A stretch of 64,000 nucleotides of DNA, from positions 1 to 64,000 of the forward strand of contig JBCCGT010000022.1 in assembly GCA_039029135.1 (NCBI GenBank), given 5' to 3'. Below, in pieces: positions 14,435-28,035 of this stretch. A program made the position numbers and the translations under genes. How positions within the stretch are numbered: position 1 is the stretch's first letter; each line of letters opens with the position of its first letter. The notes under the pieces were generated by a model. The model had not been told where the DNA came from and ran no database searches. It saw nothing but the letters and a program-made list of their open reading frames with translations. The DNA comes from JALZVT01 sp039029135 (GTDB lineage Bacteria; Pseudomonadota; Gammaproteobacteria; Pseudomonadales; Azotimanducaceae).

Positions 14435-15412
14435 CTAGGCCGGCAGCAGATGCGCGACCATGTCGCGCTCTTCCGTCAGCTCCTGCTCGGTTGCGTCCAT
14501 ACGCGCCTGGCTGAACTCGTTGATCGCCCGGCCCTGCTCGATCTGCCAGTCGCCGCCTGCGCAGGTCACGGGATAGGAGTAGATCAGACCCTCTGCGACG
14601 CCGTAGCTACCGTCCGAATAGACGCCCATGCTGACGATGCCGTCGCTGCCCAGCGCCCAGTCGTGCATGTGATCGATCGCGGCGTTGGCCGCGGATGCGG
14701 CCGAGGACGCGCCGCGCGCCTCGATGATCGCCGCGCCGCGCTGCTGGACCGTGGGAATGAAGTCGCTCTCATACCAGGCGTGATCGACCAGCTCGAGGGC
14801 CGCCTTGCCGCCGACGGTGGCAGCGTGCAGATCGGGATACTGGGTGGCGCTGTGATTACCCCAGATGCACAGGTTCGCCACGTCGGTGTTGTGCCCGCCC
14901 GTCTTCTCGGCAAGCTGGGTGATCGCGCGGTTGTGATCCAGCCGCGTCATGGCCGTAAAGTTGCGCGGATCAAGATCCGGCGCGTTGCGCTGGGCAATCA
15001 GGCAGTTGGTGTTGGCGGGGTTGCCGACGACCAGCACCTTGACGTTGCGGCTAGCGTGATCGTTCAGCGCCTTGCCCTGCACCGAGAAGATCGCGGCGTT
15101 TGCCTCGATCAGATCCTTGCGCTCCATACCTGGACCGCGCGGCCGCGAGCCGACCAGCAGGGCATAGTCGGTGTCCTTGAACGCAACCTCGGCGTCGTCG
15201 GTCGCAGACATGCCGGCGACGAGCGGGAACGCACAGTCGTCGATCTCCATCATGACGCCACGCACGGCGTCCATCGCCGACGGAATCTCGAGCAGCTGCA
15301 GAATGACCGGCTGGTCGTCGCCGAGCATCGCGCCGGAGGCGATGCGAAACAGGAGCGCGTAGCCGATCTGACCTGCGGCGCCGGTGACTGTAATGCGGAC
15401 TGGATCTTTCAT
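14435..15412 (-). CDS. mdh: Malate dehydrogenase
   Basis: The 325-residue enzyme oxidises L-malate to oxaloacetate with NAD in the citric acid cycle. The N-terminal Rossmann motif is VTGAAGQIGYALLFRIASG. LLVGSRPRGPGMERKDL holds the substrate-binding arginines. VVGNPANTNCLIA follows, then MTRLDHNRA and the active-site histidine in CIWGNHSATQYPD. Its size and the GNHS motif mark the cytosolic-type branch (about 325-330 residues), found in many bacteria, rather than the shorter E. coli enzyme. It is monocistronic and ends in a strong terminator. Confidence 0.97.
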   Translation of the reverse strand: MKDPVRITVTGAAGQIGYALLFRIASGAMLGDDQPVILQLLEIPSAMDAVRGVMMEIDDCAFPLVAGMSATDDAEVAFKDTDYALLVGSRPRGPGMERKDLIEANAAIFSVQGKALNDHASRNVKVLVVGNPANTNCLIAQRNAPDLDPRNFTAMTRLDHNRAITQLAEKTGGHNTDVANLCIWGNHSATQYPDLHAATVGGKAALELVDHAWYESDFIPTVQQRGAAIIEARGASSAASAANAAIDHMHDWALGSDGIVSMGVYSDGSYGVAEGLIYSYPVTCAGGDWQIEQGRAINEFSQARMDATEQELTEERDMVAHLLPA

Positions 15413-15653
15413 GGTGATTCCTGGATAGCTCCTGTGGCACGCGCGCCGCTTTTCATTCCGGCCGCGACAAAGACTGAATTCGACGGCCGCGCATTGTACC
15501 TCAGGGCGCCGCTGTGCAGAGCGCGCTCACCCAGCAGGTCGTCGCCGGGCGCATCGACACAGTCGCGTCTGGTCGCGTGCCTGACATGCTGTCCGCAGAA
15601 CAGTGGTATGTTCCAAACCTGCTTCAGACGCCGCCCGCCCGCTGGGCACTGCC

Positions 15654-16457
15654 ATGCTTGTCCGCGCCATTGAGTTCACACCAAAACCGGCAGATGCCGA
15701 GGCGATGGCGCGCGGCGACGCGACCTATCCCTTAAGCCTGCCGTGGCTGCGGGCGTTCGCACGACTGGATCTGGACGCCCCCGTGACGATATTCGTCGGC
15801 GACAACGGCAGCGGCAAGACGACGCTGTTGAACGCCATCGCTGCTGCGGCCGGGCTGCCCACCATCGGCCGCGACGCTTCGAGTGCCGCGCGTTCGCTGC
15901 CCTTGCGTCTAATCCGGTCCGTCCCGCTCAAGCGCGGCTGTCACTTCCGCGCCGATCAGGTCGGCGAGTTTCTGGCAGCGACCAGCCGCGCAATGGCTGA
16001 GCTCGACACGATCACCGAGGAGTTTGCCGACATCGAAGGCGACTGGGGCCGGCAGCGCGCGCAGGGCGTGGCCCGCGCCGAGCGCGCGGCGCTGAGCAGC
16101 CGCTACGGCGAGGCACCGCAGTCGCACTCCCACGGCGAGATCTATCTGCGCCTGCTGCGCGAGCGCATCACGGGCAAGGGGCTGTACGTGCTCGACGAGC
16201 CGGAGGCACCGCTGTCGCCGACGAATCAGATCGCGCTCATACAACTGCTGCTGGATGCCGTCGCGGAACGCGATTGTCAGTTCGTGATCGCAACCCACTC
16301 ACCGATTCTGATGGCCTGCCCGGGTGCGACGCTGATCGACTGCGGCTCGACGCCGCCGCAGCCGATCGCGTGGGAGGACACCGAGCACGTCTCCCTAACG
16401 CGCGCGTTTCTCAACAATCCGCAGGCGTTCCTGCGCCATCTGGATCACACGCCGTGA
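15654..16457 (+). CDS. ABC-type/RecF-like ATPase of the COG3910 kind
   Basis: From ATG 15654 the product has 267 residues. The Walker A motif is GDNGSGKTT (49-57). A QSHSHGE segment resembles the ABC signature region, and Walker B is LYVLDEPEAPLS, followed by the switch histidine in FVIATHSPILMA. There are no membrane segments, so this is a soluble ATPase of unknown target; relatives are small ATP-binding proteins sometimes linked to DNA or toxin systems. Upstream in-frame residues to GTG 15603 look random, so I reject the longer start. Its stop overlaps the GTG of the GNAT gene (GTGA), so the two form an operon. Confidence 0.85.
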   Translation: MLVRAIEFTPKPADAEAMARGDATYPLSLPWLRAFARLDLDAPVTIFVGDNGSGKTTLLNAIAAAAGLPTIGRDASSAARSLPLRLIRSVPLKRGCHFRADQVGEFLAATSRAMAELDTITEEFADIEGDWGRQRAQGVARAERAALSSRYGEAPQSHSHGEIYLRLLRERITGKGLYVLDEPEAPLSPTNQIALIQLLLDAVAERDCQFVIATHSPILMACPGATLIDCGSTPPQPIAWEDTEHVSLTRAFLNNPQAFLRHLDHTP

Positions 16458-17227
16458 GCGAGCGCGATCCCGAGCTGACCCGCCGCGTCGAAGAGGCGTC
16501 GCTGAACGCCTGGCCGGCGATGCATCAGCTGCTGCTCGACCGCTGGCTGCTGCGCATGTCGAACGGATTCACCAAGCGGGCGAACTGCGTCGTACCGCTC
16601 TACGAGGGCGGCAGCGACGACGGCACGGAGGGCGACGAGCTGGTGCTGCTGGACAAGATTCGCTACTGCGAGAATCTCTACGCGCGCGAACAGCTGCAGA
16701 CGATTTTTCGGCTGACGAATTCACAGCCCCACGATCACCTCGACAGGGTGTTGGCGGAGCGCGGCTATCGCGCGCTCGACACGACCTTGGTGCAACTGGC
16801 CGAACTGCGGCGACCCCTCGCCCAGGAAGGCGAGATCGAACTGCTGCCGCTACCGGAATGGCTGCAGATCTACAGCCGGCTCGCGCGGATGCCCGCCACG
16901 GCCAGCGAGCTGCACGCAACGCTGATCCGCGCAATCCGCCCGGACTGCGCGTTCGGGATCGTTCGCGTCGACGGCGCGCCGGTGGCCTGCCTGCTCGGCG
17001 TGCTGGAACACGACCTGTTGGGTCTGTTTGATGTCATCACCCATCCTGACCACCGCGGGGCCGGTCACGCGGGGAGACTCATCAGCGGCATCCTCAACTG
17101 GGGCCGCGAACAGGGTGCGCGGCGCGCGTACCTACAGGTGGTGGCGGACAACGAGCCGGCCATCAGCCTCTACGCGCGGCTCGGATTCCGCGAGCTGTAT
17201 CGCTACTGGTATCGACAGACCGGCTGA
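16454..17227 (+). CDS. GNAT-family N-acetyltransferase
   Basis: From GTG 16454, which overlaps the upstream stop by four bases, the product has 257 residues. The C-terminal half is a GNAT domain: VACLLGVLEHDLLGLFDVIT, then the acetyl-CoA loop HPDHRGAGHAGRLISGIL (R-x-x-G-x-G/A pattern), and ADNEPAISLYARLGFRELYRY. The N-terminal half (MHQLLLDRWLLRMSNGFTKR) resembles the first domain of two-part GNAT proteins. It acetylates an unknown amine. Pairing with the ATPase suggests joint expression, but I see no functional clue. Confidence 0.87.
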   Translation: MSERDPELTRRVEEASLNAWPAMHQLLLDRWLLRMSNGFTKRANCVVPLYEGGSDDGTEGDELVLLDKIRYCENLYAREQLQTIFRLTNSQPHDHLDRVLAERGYRALDTTLVQLAELRRPLAQEGEIELLPLPEWLQIYSRLARMPATASELHATLIRAIRPDCAFGIVRVDGAPVACLLGVLEHDLLGLFDVITHPDHRGAGHAGRLISGILNWGREQGARRAYLQVVADNEPAISLYARLGFRELYRYWYRQTG

Positions 17228-18119
17228 TCGGCGGCCGCGTGCACGCGCCGCGGCTGGCCCTGCAGACACACGACAACGGGCCCGCACACCCGCCGCTATC
17301 GAGGACTTTGCAACGTCGATTCGATTCGACCACGACGTGTCCTCAAGTGCTTCGCGAATGGCATTGAGAGCCGATTTCTGGCAAGCTCCGACGTTCGCTT
17401 TGCGATTCGTGGCTGTCCCGATAGATGACAGTTAAACGCCTTCGAAGTCCGGCCAAAACGCCGGATCCTTGGCGCAAAATGAAGACGAATCAATAAGTTA
17501 GCGCCGAGCACGCTACAGCCGAAAACCCCACACAAACGGGGCGGCAACAACAAAAAGTGCTCGGACACTGACAACACGACACATCGTCGCGGCAGGTCGA
17601 ACACCCGTAAACTCGACCGCCCGACACCGTCGCCTTCAAACCCGCAAAACGGGTTCCACGACGGGGTCTGAAACCCTTTGAGCCACCGCTCGTTTCGCCG
17701 TCAGTAGTCGCGGTACGCACTGGACGGCAGACGCAGCGGCGACAGGAGCGGGGCTCAATCTGAACAAGGCGCGTCTGCCCCGGGACAGGCGATGCGTCGC
17801 ACCAATCGTACGTTGGGTGCAAGTTGGGCGCCGGTTTGGCAATCGTCGACCGCTTGTGCAGGCCCGGCCGACGCGACGCTTATTCGCGCAGCGGCCGCTC
17901 GTCTGTACAGGGGTGCCCAGACTGCGGGCGCGCGGCCAGGTCGTCGCGCGATTTGAGGCCCCGGAGTTCGGCGGCAGCCGACCCAGCACGATTGGACCCG
18001 TCGACAGCGCAGCGGGCAGAGCGCGGCGCCAGCGGCGAACTTGGATGCCTGCCGGACGCGCGAGCACTTTGACGCTCACGCGGCGGGCAACTGGGAGCAA
18101 CTGGGAGCACCAATACGAC
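17228..18119. other. Long non-coding region before gltB
   Basis: No convincing gene is seen here on either strand; the codon patterns look random, although the gltB frame is open back to 17817. The region is less GC-rich than its surroundings. It holds several small hairpins: GGTCGA/TCGACC at about 17595-17620, AACCCG/CGGGTT at about 17637-17653, and a short CCGGC/GCCGG pair near 17450. AACTGGGAGC is repeated in tandem at about 18091-18110. The region may carry the gltB promoter and a leader. Confidence 0.5.
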
Positions 18120-22730
<4,611 letters not shown>

Positions 22731-22832
22731 CGCCCACCGAGTGGCACAAGCGCGCCGCTTGGCGGACACGCCGCGCACAACGCAAGCAAGACACAAACAA
22801 AAAGAAAAAAGAACCGCAGACAGAGGGTCACC

Positions 22833-24296
22833 ATGGGGAAAGCCACGGGCTTTAAAGAATTCGAACGCGAGGTCATGCCGTATCGCGACCCGGCCGTGCG
22901 CGTACTAGATTTCAAAGAGATCTATACCGAACACGATGACCAGCGCCTCACCACCCAGGGCGCCCGCTGCATGGACTGCGGCGTGCCGTTCTGCCAGTCC
23001 AACGACGGCTGCCCGATCCACAATCTGATCCCGGAATGGAACGACCTGGTGTATCGCGGTCACTGGCGAGAGGCGCTCGATCGACTGCACAAGACGAACA
23101 ACTTTCCTGAGTTTACCGGCCGCGTCTGCCCGGCTCCCTGCGAGGGCTCTTGCGTACTCGGCATCACCGATCCTGCCGTGGCTATCAAGAACATCGAGAT
23201 GGCGATCATCGACCGCGGCTACGCCGAGGGTTGGGTCGTGCCGCAGCCGCCGAGCGAGCGCACGGGCAAGAGCGTCGCGGTCGTTGGATCGGGTCCCGCG
23301 GGACTCGCGGCGGCAGCTCAGCTCAACAAGGCCGGGCACTTCGTCAGCGTGTACGAACGCGCGGATCGTATCGGCGGCCTGCTGATGTACGGCATTCCCA
23401 ACATGAAGCTGGCGAAAGAGCGGGTGGTCGAACGCCGCGTCCAGCTTCTGCGCGACGAAGGCATCGAATTCCACACCGGCGTCCATATCGGCGATGGCGC
23501 GAACGACACGCGGCACGTCAACGAACTGCTCGAGACCAACGACATCGTGCTGTTCGCAACCGGCGCGACGGTGCCGCGCGATCTGCCGATACCCGGCCGC
23601 GAATTCAATGGCGTGCATTTCGCGATGGACTTCCTCACCGCCAACACCAAGTCATACCTGGACTCTGGCCACGAAGACGGCGGCTACATCAGCGCCAAGG
23701 ACAAGCACGTGATCGTCATCGGCGGCGGCGACACGGGCACCGACTGCATCGGCACCTCGCTGCGCCACGGCTGCAAGTCCCTGGTCAACTTCGAGCTGTT
23801 TCCGAAGCCGCCTGCCGAACGGGCGAGCAACAATCCCTGGCCTACCTGGCCGCGCATCTTCCGCGTCGACTATGGCCACCAGGAAGCGGCCGAGCGCTTC
23901 GGCGATGACCCCCGCGTCTACAGCATCTCAACCAAAGAGTTCCTGAGCGACGCCGACGGCAATCTGCGCGGTCTGCGCACCGTCAACGTAGAGATGCGTG
24001 ACGGCAAGATTGAGGAAGTACCGGGTTCAGAAAAAGACTGGGAAGCCGATCTCGTGCTGCTGGCAATGGGGTTTCTCGGACCGGAGCATCAGGTATCGGA
24101 GCCGCTGGCGCTGGATTATGACGAGCGCTCGAATTACCTGGCGGAATACGGCAAGTACCAAACGTCGCATCCCAAGGTCTACGCGGCGGGCGACTGCCGG
24201 CGCGGCCAGTCGCTGGTCGTCAGGGCGATCAACGAAGGGCGCGAGGCGGCGCGCGAGATCGATCGCGCGCTGATGGGCAGCACCCTGCTGCCCTGA
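22833..24296 (+). CDS. gltD: Glutamate synthase small chain
   Basis: The 487-residue subunit supplies electrons from NADPH to GltB. The N-terminal region has the cysteines for two 4Fe-4S clusters: CMDCGVPFC, DGCPIHNL and CPAPCEGSCVLG. An FAD-binding motif VAVVGSGPAGLAAAAQL lies near residue 148, and the NADPH-binding motif HVIVIGGGDTGTDC near 292. A second FAD contact is YAAGDCRRGQSLVV near the C-terminus. It lies 102 bases after gltB on the same strand, and AGAGGGT precedes the ATG. The last codons (GSTLLP) and the stop form the first unit of a 24-bp palindromic tandem repeat that continues past the gene. Confidence 0.97.
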   Translation: MGKATGFKEFEREVMPYRDPAVRVLDFKEIYTEHDDQRLTTQGARCMDCGVPFCQSNDGCPIHNLIPEWNDLVYRGHWREALDRLHKTNNFPEFTGRVCPAPCEGSCVLGITDPAVAIKNIEMAIIDRGYAEGWVVPQPPSERTGKSVAVVGSGPAGLAAAAQLNKAGHFVSVYERADRIGGLLMYGIPNMKLAKERVVERRVQLLRDEGIEFHTGVHIGDGANDTRHVNELLETNDIVLFATGATVPRDLPIPGREFNGVHFAMDFLTANTKSYLDSGHEDGGYISAKDKHVIVIGGGDTGTDCIGTSLRHGCKSLVNFELFPKPPAERASNNPWPTWPRIFRVDYGHQEAAERFGDDPRVYSISTKEFLSDADGNLRGLRTVNVEMRDGKIEEVPGSEKDWEADLVLLAMGFLGPEHQVSEPLALDYDERSNYLAEYGKYQTSHPKVYAAGDCRRGQSLVVRAINEGREAAREIDRALMGSTLLP

Positions 24297-24466
24297 CCGG
24301 CAGCGACCTTGCTGCCCTGACCGGCAGCGACCTTGCTGCCCTCATCGGCAGCGACCTTGCTGCCCTCATCGGCAGCGACCTTGCTGCCCTGACCGGCAGC
24401 GACCTTGCTGCCCTCATCGGCAGCGACCTTGCTGCCCTCATCGGCAGCACCCTGCTGCCCGACTAG
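24276..24466 (+). repeat. 24-bp palindromic tandem repeat array at the end of gltD
   Basis: Eight units run in tandem, beginning at 24276, 24299, 24323, 24347, 24371, 24395, 24419 and 24443. The core unit is GGCAGCGACCTTGCTGCC followed by CTGACC or CTCATC. Every unit contains GGCAGC..GCTGCC, a 6-bp stem with a 6-base loop. Unit one is 23 bp (GGCAGCACCCTGCTGCC) and encodes the last gltD residues and stop; unit eight carries the same CACCC variant. A ninth, broken unit follows at 24467. There are no spacers, so this is not a CRISPR array. It ends 58 bases before the damX stop codon on the other strand. Confidence 0.95.
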
Positions 24467-24524
24467 GCAGCACCCCCTCCTGAACTGATCGGCGCAAGCT
24501 GCTGGCTTCAATCGCGAGGCGCTA

Positions 24525-26195
24525 TTAGTTGCGGGCCTTGCGAATCGCGTCGTGCACCGACCCCATCGGCCGGATCCAGGGCTTCACATCACCCACCGAC
24601 GACGGCAGCGACGCGGCGGCGCGCGCGGCCTCCTCACGTGTGCCGAAGCTGCCGTAGGTCACCACGTGTACCAGGTTGGACCCCGACCGCGTGACGAACG
24701 AGGCGAACTGCTCTGGCTGGGTCTGGCGCTGCAGATAGTCGCGGGCGCGTGCCGCCTGCCCGAAGCCGATTAGCTGGATCGTATAGGCGCCACTCGACTG
24801 GTCTAGCAGCCACGCCGCGTTGCGCGCACCGACGCTTGCCGTCGCCTGGGCCGACTCTGTGGTCTCTGCGACGACTCGGCGCGAGGCTTGCGGCGCTGCC
24901 GGCGTCGAGGGTGGCGCCCGATCGACATCGGTCGCCGTCGTATCGATGACCGCGCTGGACGCGACTTCTGGCTCGACCTCGAGCTCATCCGGCGCAGCGG
25001 TTTGCGCGGCCCCGGCGACCGCGTCTTCGACCGCAGCGGCGCTATCCGCAACGGCGTCTTGGGCTGCATCCACAAGCGCTGTCGTCGCCGGCCGCTGTGC
25101 GGTCGCAGCACGCGCGGAATCAACGTTCTCTTGCGCCGCACGCTGCAGTTCCTCGCCCAAACTAGAGCGCAAGCTCACAGGGGCCGCGGCATCCGACTCG
25201 TCGGATTTCACGCGGGTCACGGTCATCGGCGGCCCGCTGTCCGCGCCGGTCTGGGCCGGTGCTACGCCGCCACGAACCACTTCAATTTCACCGGGCTCAG
25301 CCTCGATCTCAGCCTCTTGGGCGATGTCGGTCGATGGTCCGGTGTCGTCGGGCGACCACATCCAGAACACCAGCGCGAGCGCCAGCGCCAGGCCGCCGGC
25401 CAGCAGCATGTGGCGCCGCGGCAGGCCTCCGGCGTCGCCACCCATCGTCATGGTGACGAGCTGCTCGTTCGCGGCGTAGTCGGTGCGACCGGGCAGTCCC
25501 TCGGCGACAGAGTAAATGGTCGCCAGCTGATTCTCTGCGAAGGGAATACGGCCGCGGTACTCCGCCTCGTCGAAGCGCCACTCCAGATAGTCTTCCATCT
25601 GCTCGCGCGAAAACGGCGCTAGAACGATGTCCTGCGACAGAAGCGCCTCGTCGTCGTCCCCGTTCGCCTCGCGCTTGCGCTCGACCGCGCGTTCAAGCAG
25701 ATCACGAAAACTGCTCTCGCCGAAGAACGCGACGTGCGCCCCGCCAGCGGCGAGTCCGGTCAGATCGTCGACGGCGCGCTGTTCGAGCAGATGCGCGTCA
25801 TCAACGAGCACCAGCAGCGTGAAGCCCGCCTCTTTCTTGTCGCGTATGTGGCTGTCGATCAGCTCGATGAGCAGCTGCGAGTCGGCACCGCTGGGCGCGG
25901 CGACCCCGTAGCCGTGAACCAGGGCGCTGAGCACATCCCCCGCCCGGCTGACCAGGCTGCCATTGACGCGCGCGGCGAGGACGCCGCCTGGCAGGTCTCC
26001 CGACACGGCACGGAACAGGCTGGTCTTGCCCACGCCGTGCGGCCCGGTGATAGTGAGAATACGTCGCGACCACTGGCCAAGCTGGCGCACCCGATTGAGT
26101 ATCGCCTCTCGATCCGCGCCCGGATAGAAGTCGCGCCGCGGATCCGTGAACGGATTGTGGCTAAGGCCAAGATAGTTCCACTGCGAATCGCTCAC
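24525..26195 (-). CDS. damX: DamX-like ATPase with SPOR domain
   Basis: The 556-residue protein has an N-terminal AAA-type ATPase domain (GPHGVGKTS Walker A near residue 52, LLVLVDDAHLL Walker B). A single membrane segment follows near 265-285 (LLAGGLALALALVFWMW), then a long acidic Ala/Pro-rich periplasmic linker, and a C-terminal SPOR domain at about 475-545 (YTIQLIGFGQAARARDYLQR) that binds denuded septal peptidoglycan. DamX proteins work at the division septum. The start is GTG 26195, overlapping the aroB stop (GTGA). The order aroK-aroB-damX is the conserved gammaproteobacterial one. Confidence 0.88.
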   Translation of the reverse strand: MSDSQWNYLGLSHNPFTDPRRDFYPGADREAILNRVRQLGQWSRRILTITGPHGVGKTSLFRAVSGDLPGGVLAARVNGSLVSRAGDVLSALVHGYGVAAPSGADSQLLIELIDSHIRDKKEAGFTLLVLVDDAHLLEQRAVDDLTGLAAGGAHVAFFGESSFRDLLERAVERKREANGDDDEALLSQDIVLAPFSREQMEDYLEWRFDEAEYRGRIPFAENQLATIYSVAEGLPGRTDYAANEQLVTMTMGGDAGGLPRRHMLLAGGLALALALVFWMWSPDDTGPSTDIAQEAEIEAEPGEIEVVRGGVAPAQTGADSGPPMTVTRVKSDESDAAAPVSLRSSLGEELQRAAQENVDSARAATAQRPATTALVDAAQDAVADSAAAVEDAVAGAAQTAAPDELEVEPEVASSAVIDTTATDVDRAPPSTPAAPQASRRVVAETTESAQATASVGARNAAWLLDQSSGAYTIQLIGFGQAARARDYLQRQTQPEQFASFVTRSGSNLVHVVTYGSFGTREEAARAAASLPSSVGDVKPWIRPMGSVHDAIRKARN

Positions 26196-27322
26196 GCGGC
26201 GCCGGCCTCGCAGAGCGCATCGCCCGCGCGCAGCGTCGAGCGCAGGGCCTCCTGGTCGGGTGCGTACATGACGTCGACCTCGCCTATTTGCGAAGCCAAC
26301 ACGAGCCTGATTCGGCTATCGAGGGTTTTCTTATCAAGCAGCATTTTTTGGACAAGGTCTTCCGTTCGGCGCTCTGCACCTAGTTCCGCCGGCGGCGCAA
26401 CGGGCAGGCCGTAATCACCGATCAGACGCTTGATGCGCAGCGCGTGTTCGCCCCGCAGCCGCCCGATGCGCAGGCTGTAGTCCGCCGCCTGTACCATGCC
26501 GATGGCCACCGCTTCGCCGTGCAGGACCGTACCGTAGCCCGCAAGGTTTTCCAAGGCATGACCGAATGTGTGTCCATAGTTCAGTATTGCTCGAACGCCC
26601 TGTTCCCTTTCGTCGGCGGCGACCACCTTCGCCTTGATGCGACACGACTCACCAATAATATGTGCGAGCGCCTGCGCGTCGCGCGCAAGTATCGCTTCGC
26701 GATAGGACTCCATAAAGGCGAACAGCTGTGGATCATCGATGACGCCGTACTTGATGACTTCCGCAAGGCCCGCGAGATACTCGCGCTCCGGCAGCGTCGC
26801 GAGCGTTTGCGTGTCGATGACCACGGCGTCGGGCTGGTAAAAGGCGCCGATCATGTTCTTGCCGAGCGGGTGATTGACGGCAGTCTTACCGCCCACGGAC
26901 GAGTCGACCTGCGCGAGAAGCGTGGTTGGCACCTGCAGAAAACCGACGCCGCGCTGATAGCTGGCGGCCGCAAAGCCGGTCAAATCGCCCACGACGCCGC
27001 CACCCAGCGCGACGAGCGTCACATCCCGGTTGTGTCCGCGGGTCAGCAGAAAGTCGAGCAGCGAGGCGTAGTTGTCGAGCGTCTTCGACGACTCTCCCGC
27101 CGGCAGCAGAAAACGGTCGACCTGTTTATCCAGGCCCGAGAGCGAATCGACCAGCGTGCGCATGTACAGCGGGGCGACGCTGGAATCCGAGACCACGACG
27201 ACCGAGCGCCCGCGCAGGCCGGCGGCGAACCGTCCAGGTTCCCGCAGCAATCCACCGCCAATCAGTATCGGATAGCTGTCGGCGCCGAGATCAACCGTTA
27301 GTGTCATGGGTTCCCGATTCAT
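26192..27322 (-). CDS. aroB: 3-dehydroquinate synthase
   Basis: The 376-residue enzyme converts DAHP to 3-dehydroquinate, the second step of the shikimate pathway, using NAD and a divalent metal. Landmarks are VVSDSSVAPLY, GGGVVGDLTGFAAASYQRG, the QVPTTLLAQVDSSVGGKTAVNHPLGKN core, and the metal-binding histidines in LNYGHTFGHALE and LHGEAVAIGM. The ATG at 27322 overlaps the aroK stop (ATGA), which favours this start over the in-frame ATG at 27307. The downstream neighbour damX overlaps by four bases, so aroK-aroB-damX are translationally linked. Confidence 0.97.
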   Translation of the reverse strand: MNREPMTLTVDLGADSYPILIGGGLLREPGRFAAGLRGRSVVVVSDSSVAPLYMRTLVDSLSGLDKQVDRFLLPAGESSKTLDNYASLLDFLLTRGHNRDVTLVALGGGVVGDLTGFAAASYQRGVGFLQVPTTLLAQVDSSVGGKTAVNHPLGKNMIGAFYQPDAVVIDTQTLATLPEREYLAGLAEVIKYGVIDDPQLFAFMESYREAILARDAQALAHIIGESCRIKAKVVAADEREQGVRAILNYGHTFGHALENLAGYGTVLHGEAVAIGMVQAADYSLRIGRLRGEHALRIKRLIGDYGLPVAPPAELGAERRTEDLVQKMLLDKKTLDSRIRLVLASQIGEVDVMYAPDQEALRSTLRAGDALCEAGAA

Positions 27323-27840
27323 AGATCTCCGCTCGACATTCCGAGGTGCCGGACGATACGTCGCGCGAGTATCCGCGCCGGCATGCGGTCCGTACGAAAT
27401 CGATAGTCGGCAATCTCCTCATACAGCGGCTGGCGCTGCTCGCGCAGTCGCGTAACCGCCGCGACCCCTTCATTGCCTTGCAGCAGCGGACGTTTGCCGT
27501 CACGAGAGGAGCGCTCGAAAATCTGCTTGTCGCTGCTGTCCAGCCAGACCACAGCGCCCCGCTGCGCGAGCAGCTCACGATTAGCCGCGCGCAGTATCGC
27601 ACCGCCGCCGGTTGCCAGCACGATGTGCTCGCGCTGCGTCAGATCATCGAGCACGTTGGCCTCCCGCTCGCGGAAACCGGCCTCGCCCTCGACGTCGAAA
27701 ATCCAGGGTATGTCGGCACCGGCACGACTCACGATCTCGGCGTCCGTATCCACAAAGTCACAGCGCAGGAGCTTGCTCAGCGCGCGGCCGACCGTTGTCT
27801 TGCCGACGGCCGGCATACCGATCAGAAACACGTTGTTCAC
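27319..27840 (-). CDS. aroK: Shikimate kinase
   Basis: From GTG 27840 the product has 173 residues, the normal family length. It opens with NNVFLIGMPAVGKTTVGRAL, carrying the P-loop GMPAVGKT. DFVDTDAEIVSRAG holds the shikimate-binding aspartate, and GEAGFREREANVL, LATGGGAIL and RDGKRPLL (lid arginine) complete the set. It phosphorylates shikimate with ATP. The open frame reaches back to 27936 but those residues are not family-like and overlap the pilQ terminator, so I use the GTG. It is separated from pilQ by that terminator and joined to aroB by a four-base overlap. Confidence 0.95.
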   Translation of the reverse strand: MNNVFLIGMPAVGKTTVGRALSKLLRCDFVDTDAEIVSRAGADIPWIFDVEGEAGFREREANVLDDLTQREHIVLATGGGAILRAANRELLAQRGAVVWLDSSDKQIFERSSRDGKRPLLQGNEGVAAVTRLREQRQPLYEEIADYRFRTDRMPARILARRIVRHLGMSSGDL

Positions 27841-27913
27841 TGCACACCCGGGACCAGCAGGAAGACCGTCGTGGCGTCGGCGGGGGTGGAATGCCAGATC
27901 AGCCTCGGCCAAC

Positions 27914-27965
27914 AAAAAAAGACGGCGCCCCGGCAAACCGTCTCGCGACAGTCTCCCGGGGCGCC
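27914..27965 (-). terminator. Rho-independent terminator after pilQ
   Basis: On the minus strand a 10-bp perfect stem GGCGCCCCGG/CCGGGGCGCC (27956-27965 with 27924-27933) closes a 22-base loop and is followed by TCTTTTTTT. It separates the pil operon from aroK-aroB-damX. Confidence 0.9.
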
Positions 27966-28035
27966 GCCCTTAGTGTAAGCCTCTTTGCGGCCGCTTACCT
28001 ACGGCCTACGCAGCCAGAGATCGCCTGCTCCGCGA

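Noticed and set aside
18091..18110. AACTGGGAGC tandem pair before gltB as an operator
   Set aside because: Two short copies with no known binding motif; it may be chance.
24276..24466. CRISPR array
   Set aside because: The units are contiguous with no unique spacers and no cas genes are nearby.
24179..24511. Minus-strand frame with eight-residue repeats (ADEGSKVA)
   Set aside because: The periodicity comes only from the 24-bp DNA repeat, which stays open in several frames; no start signal or family similarity is seen.
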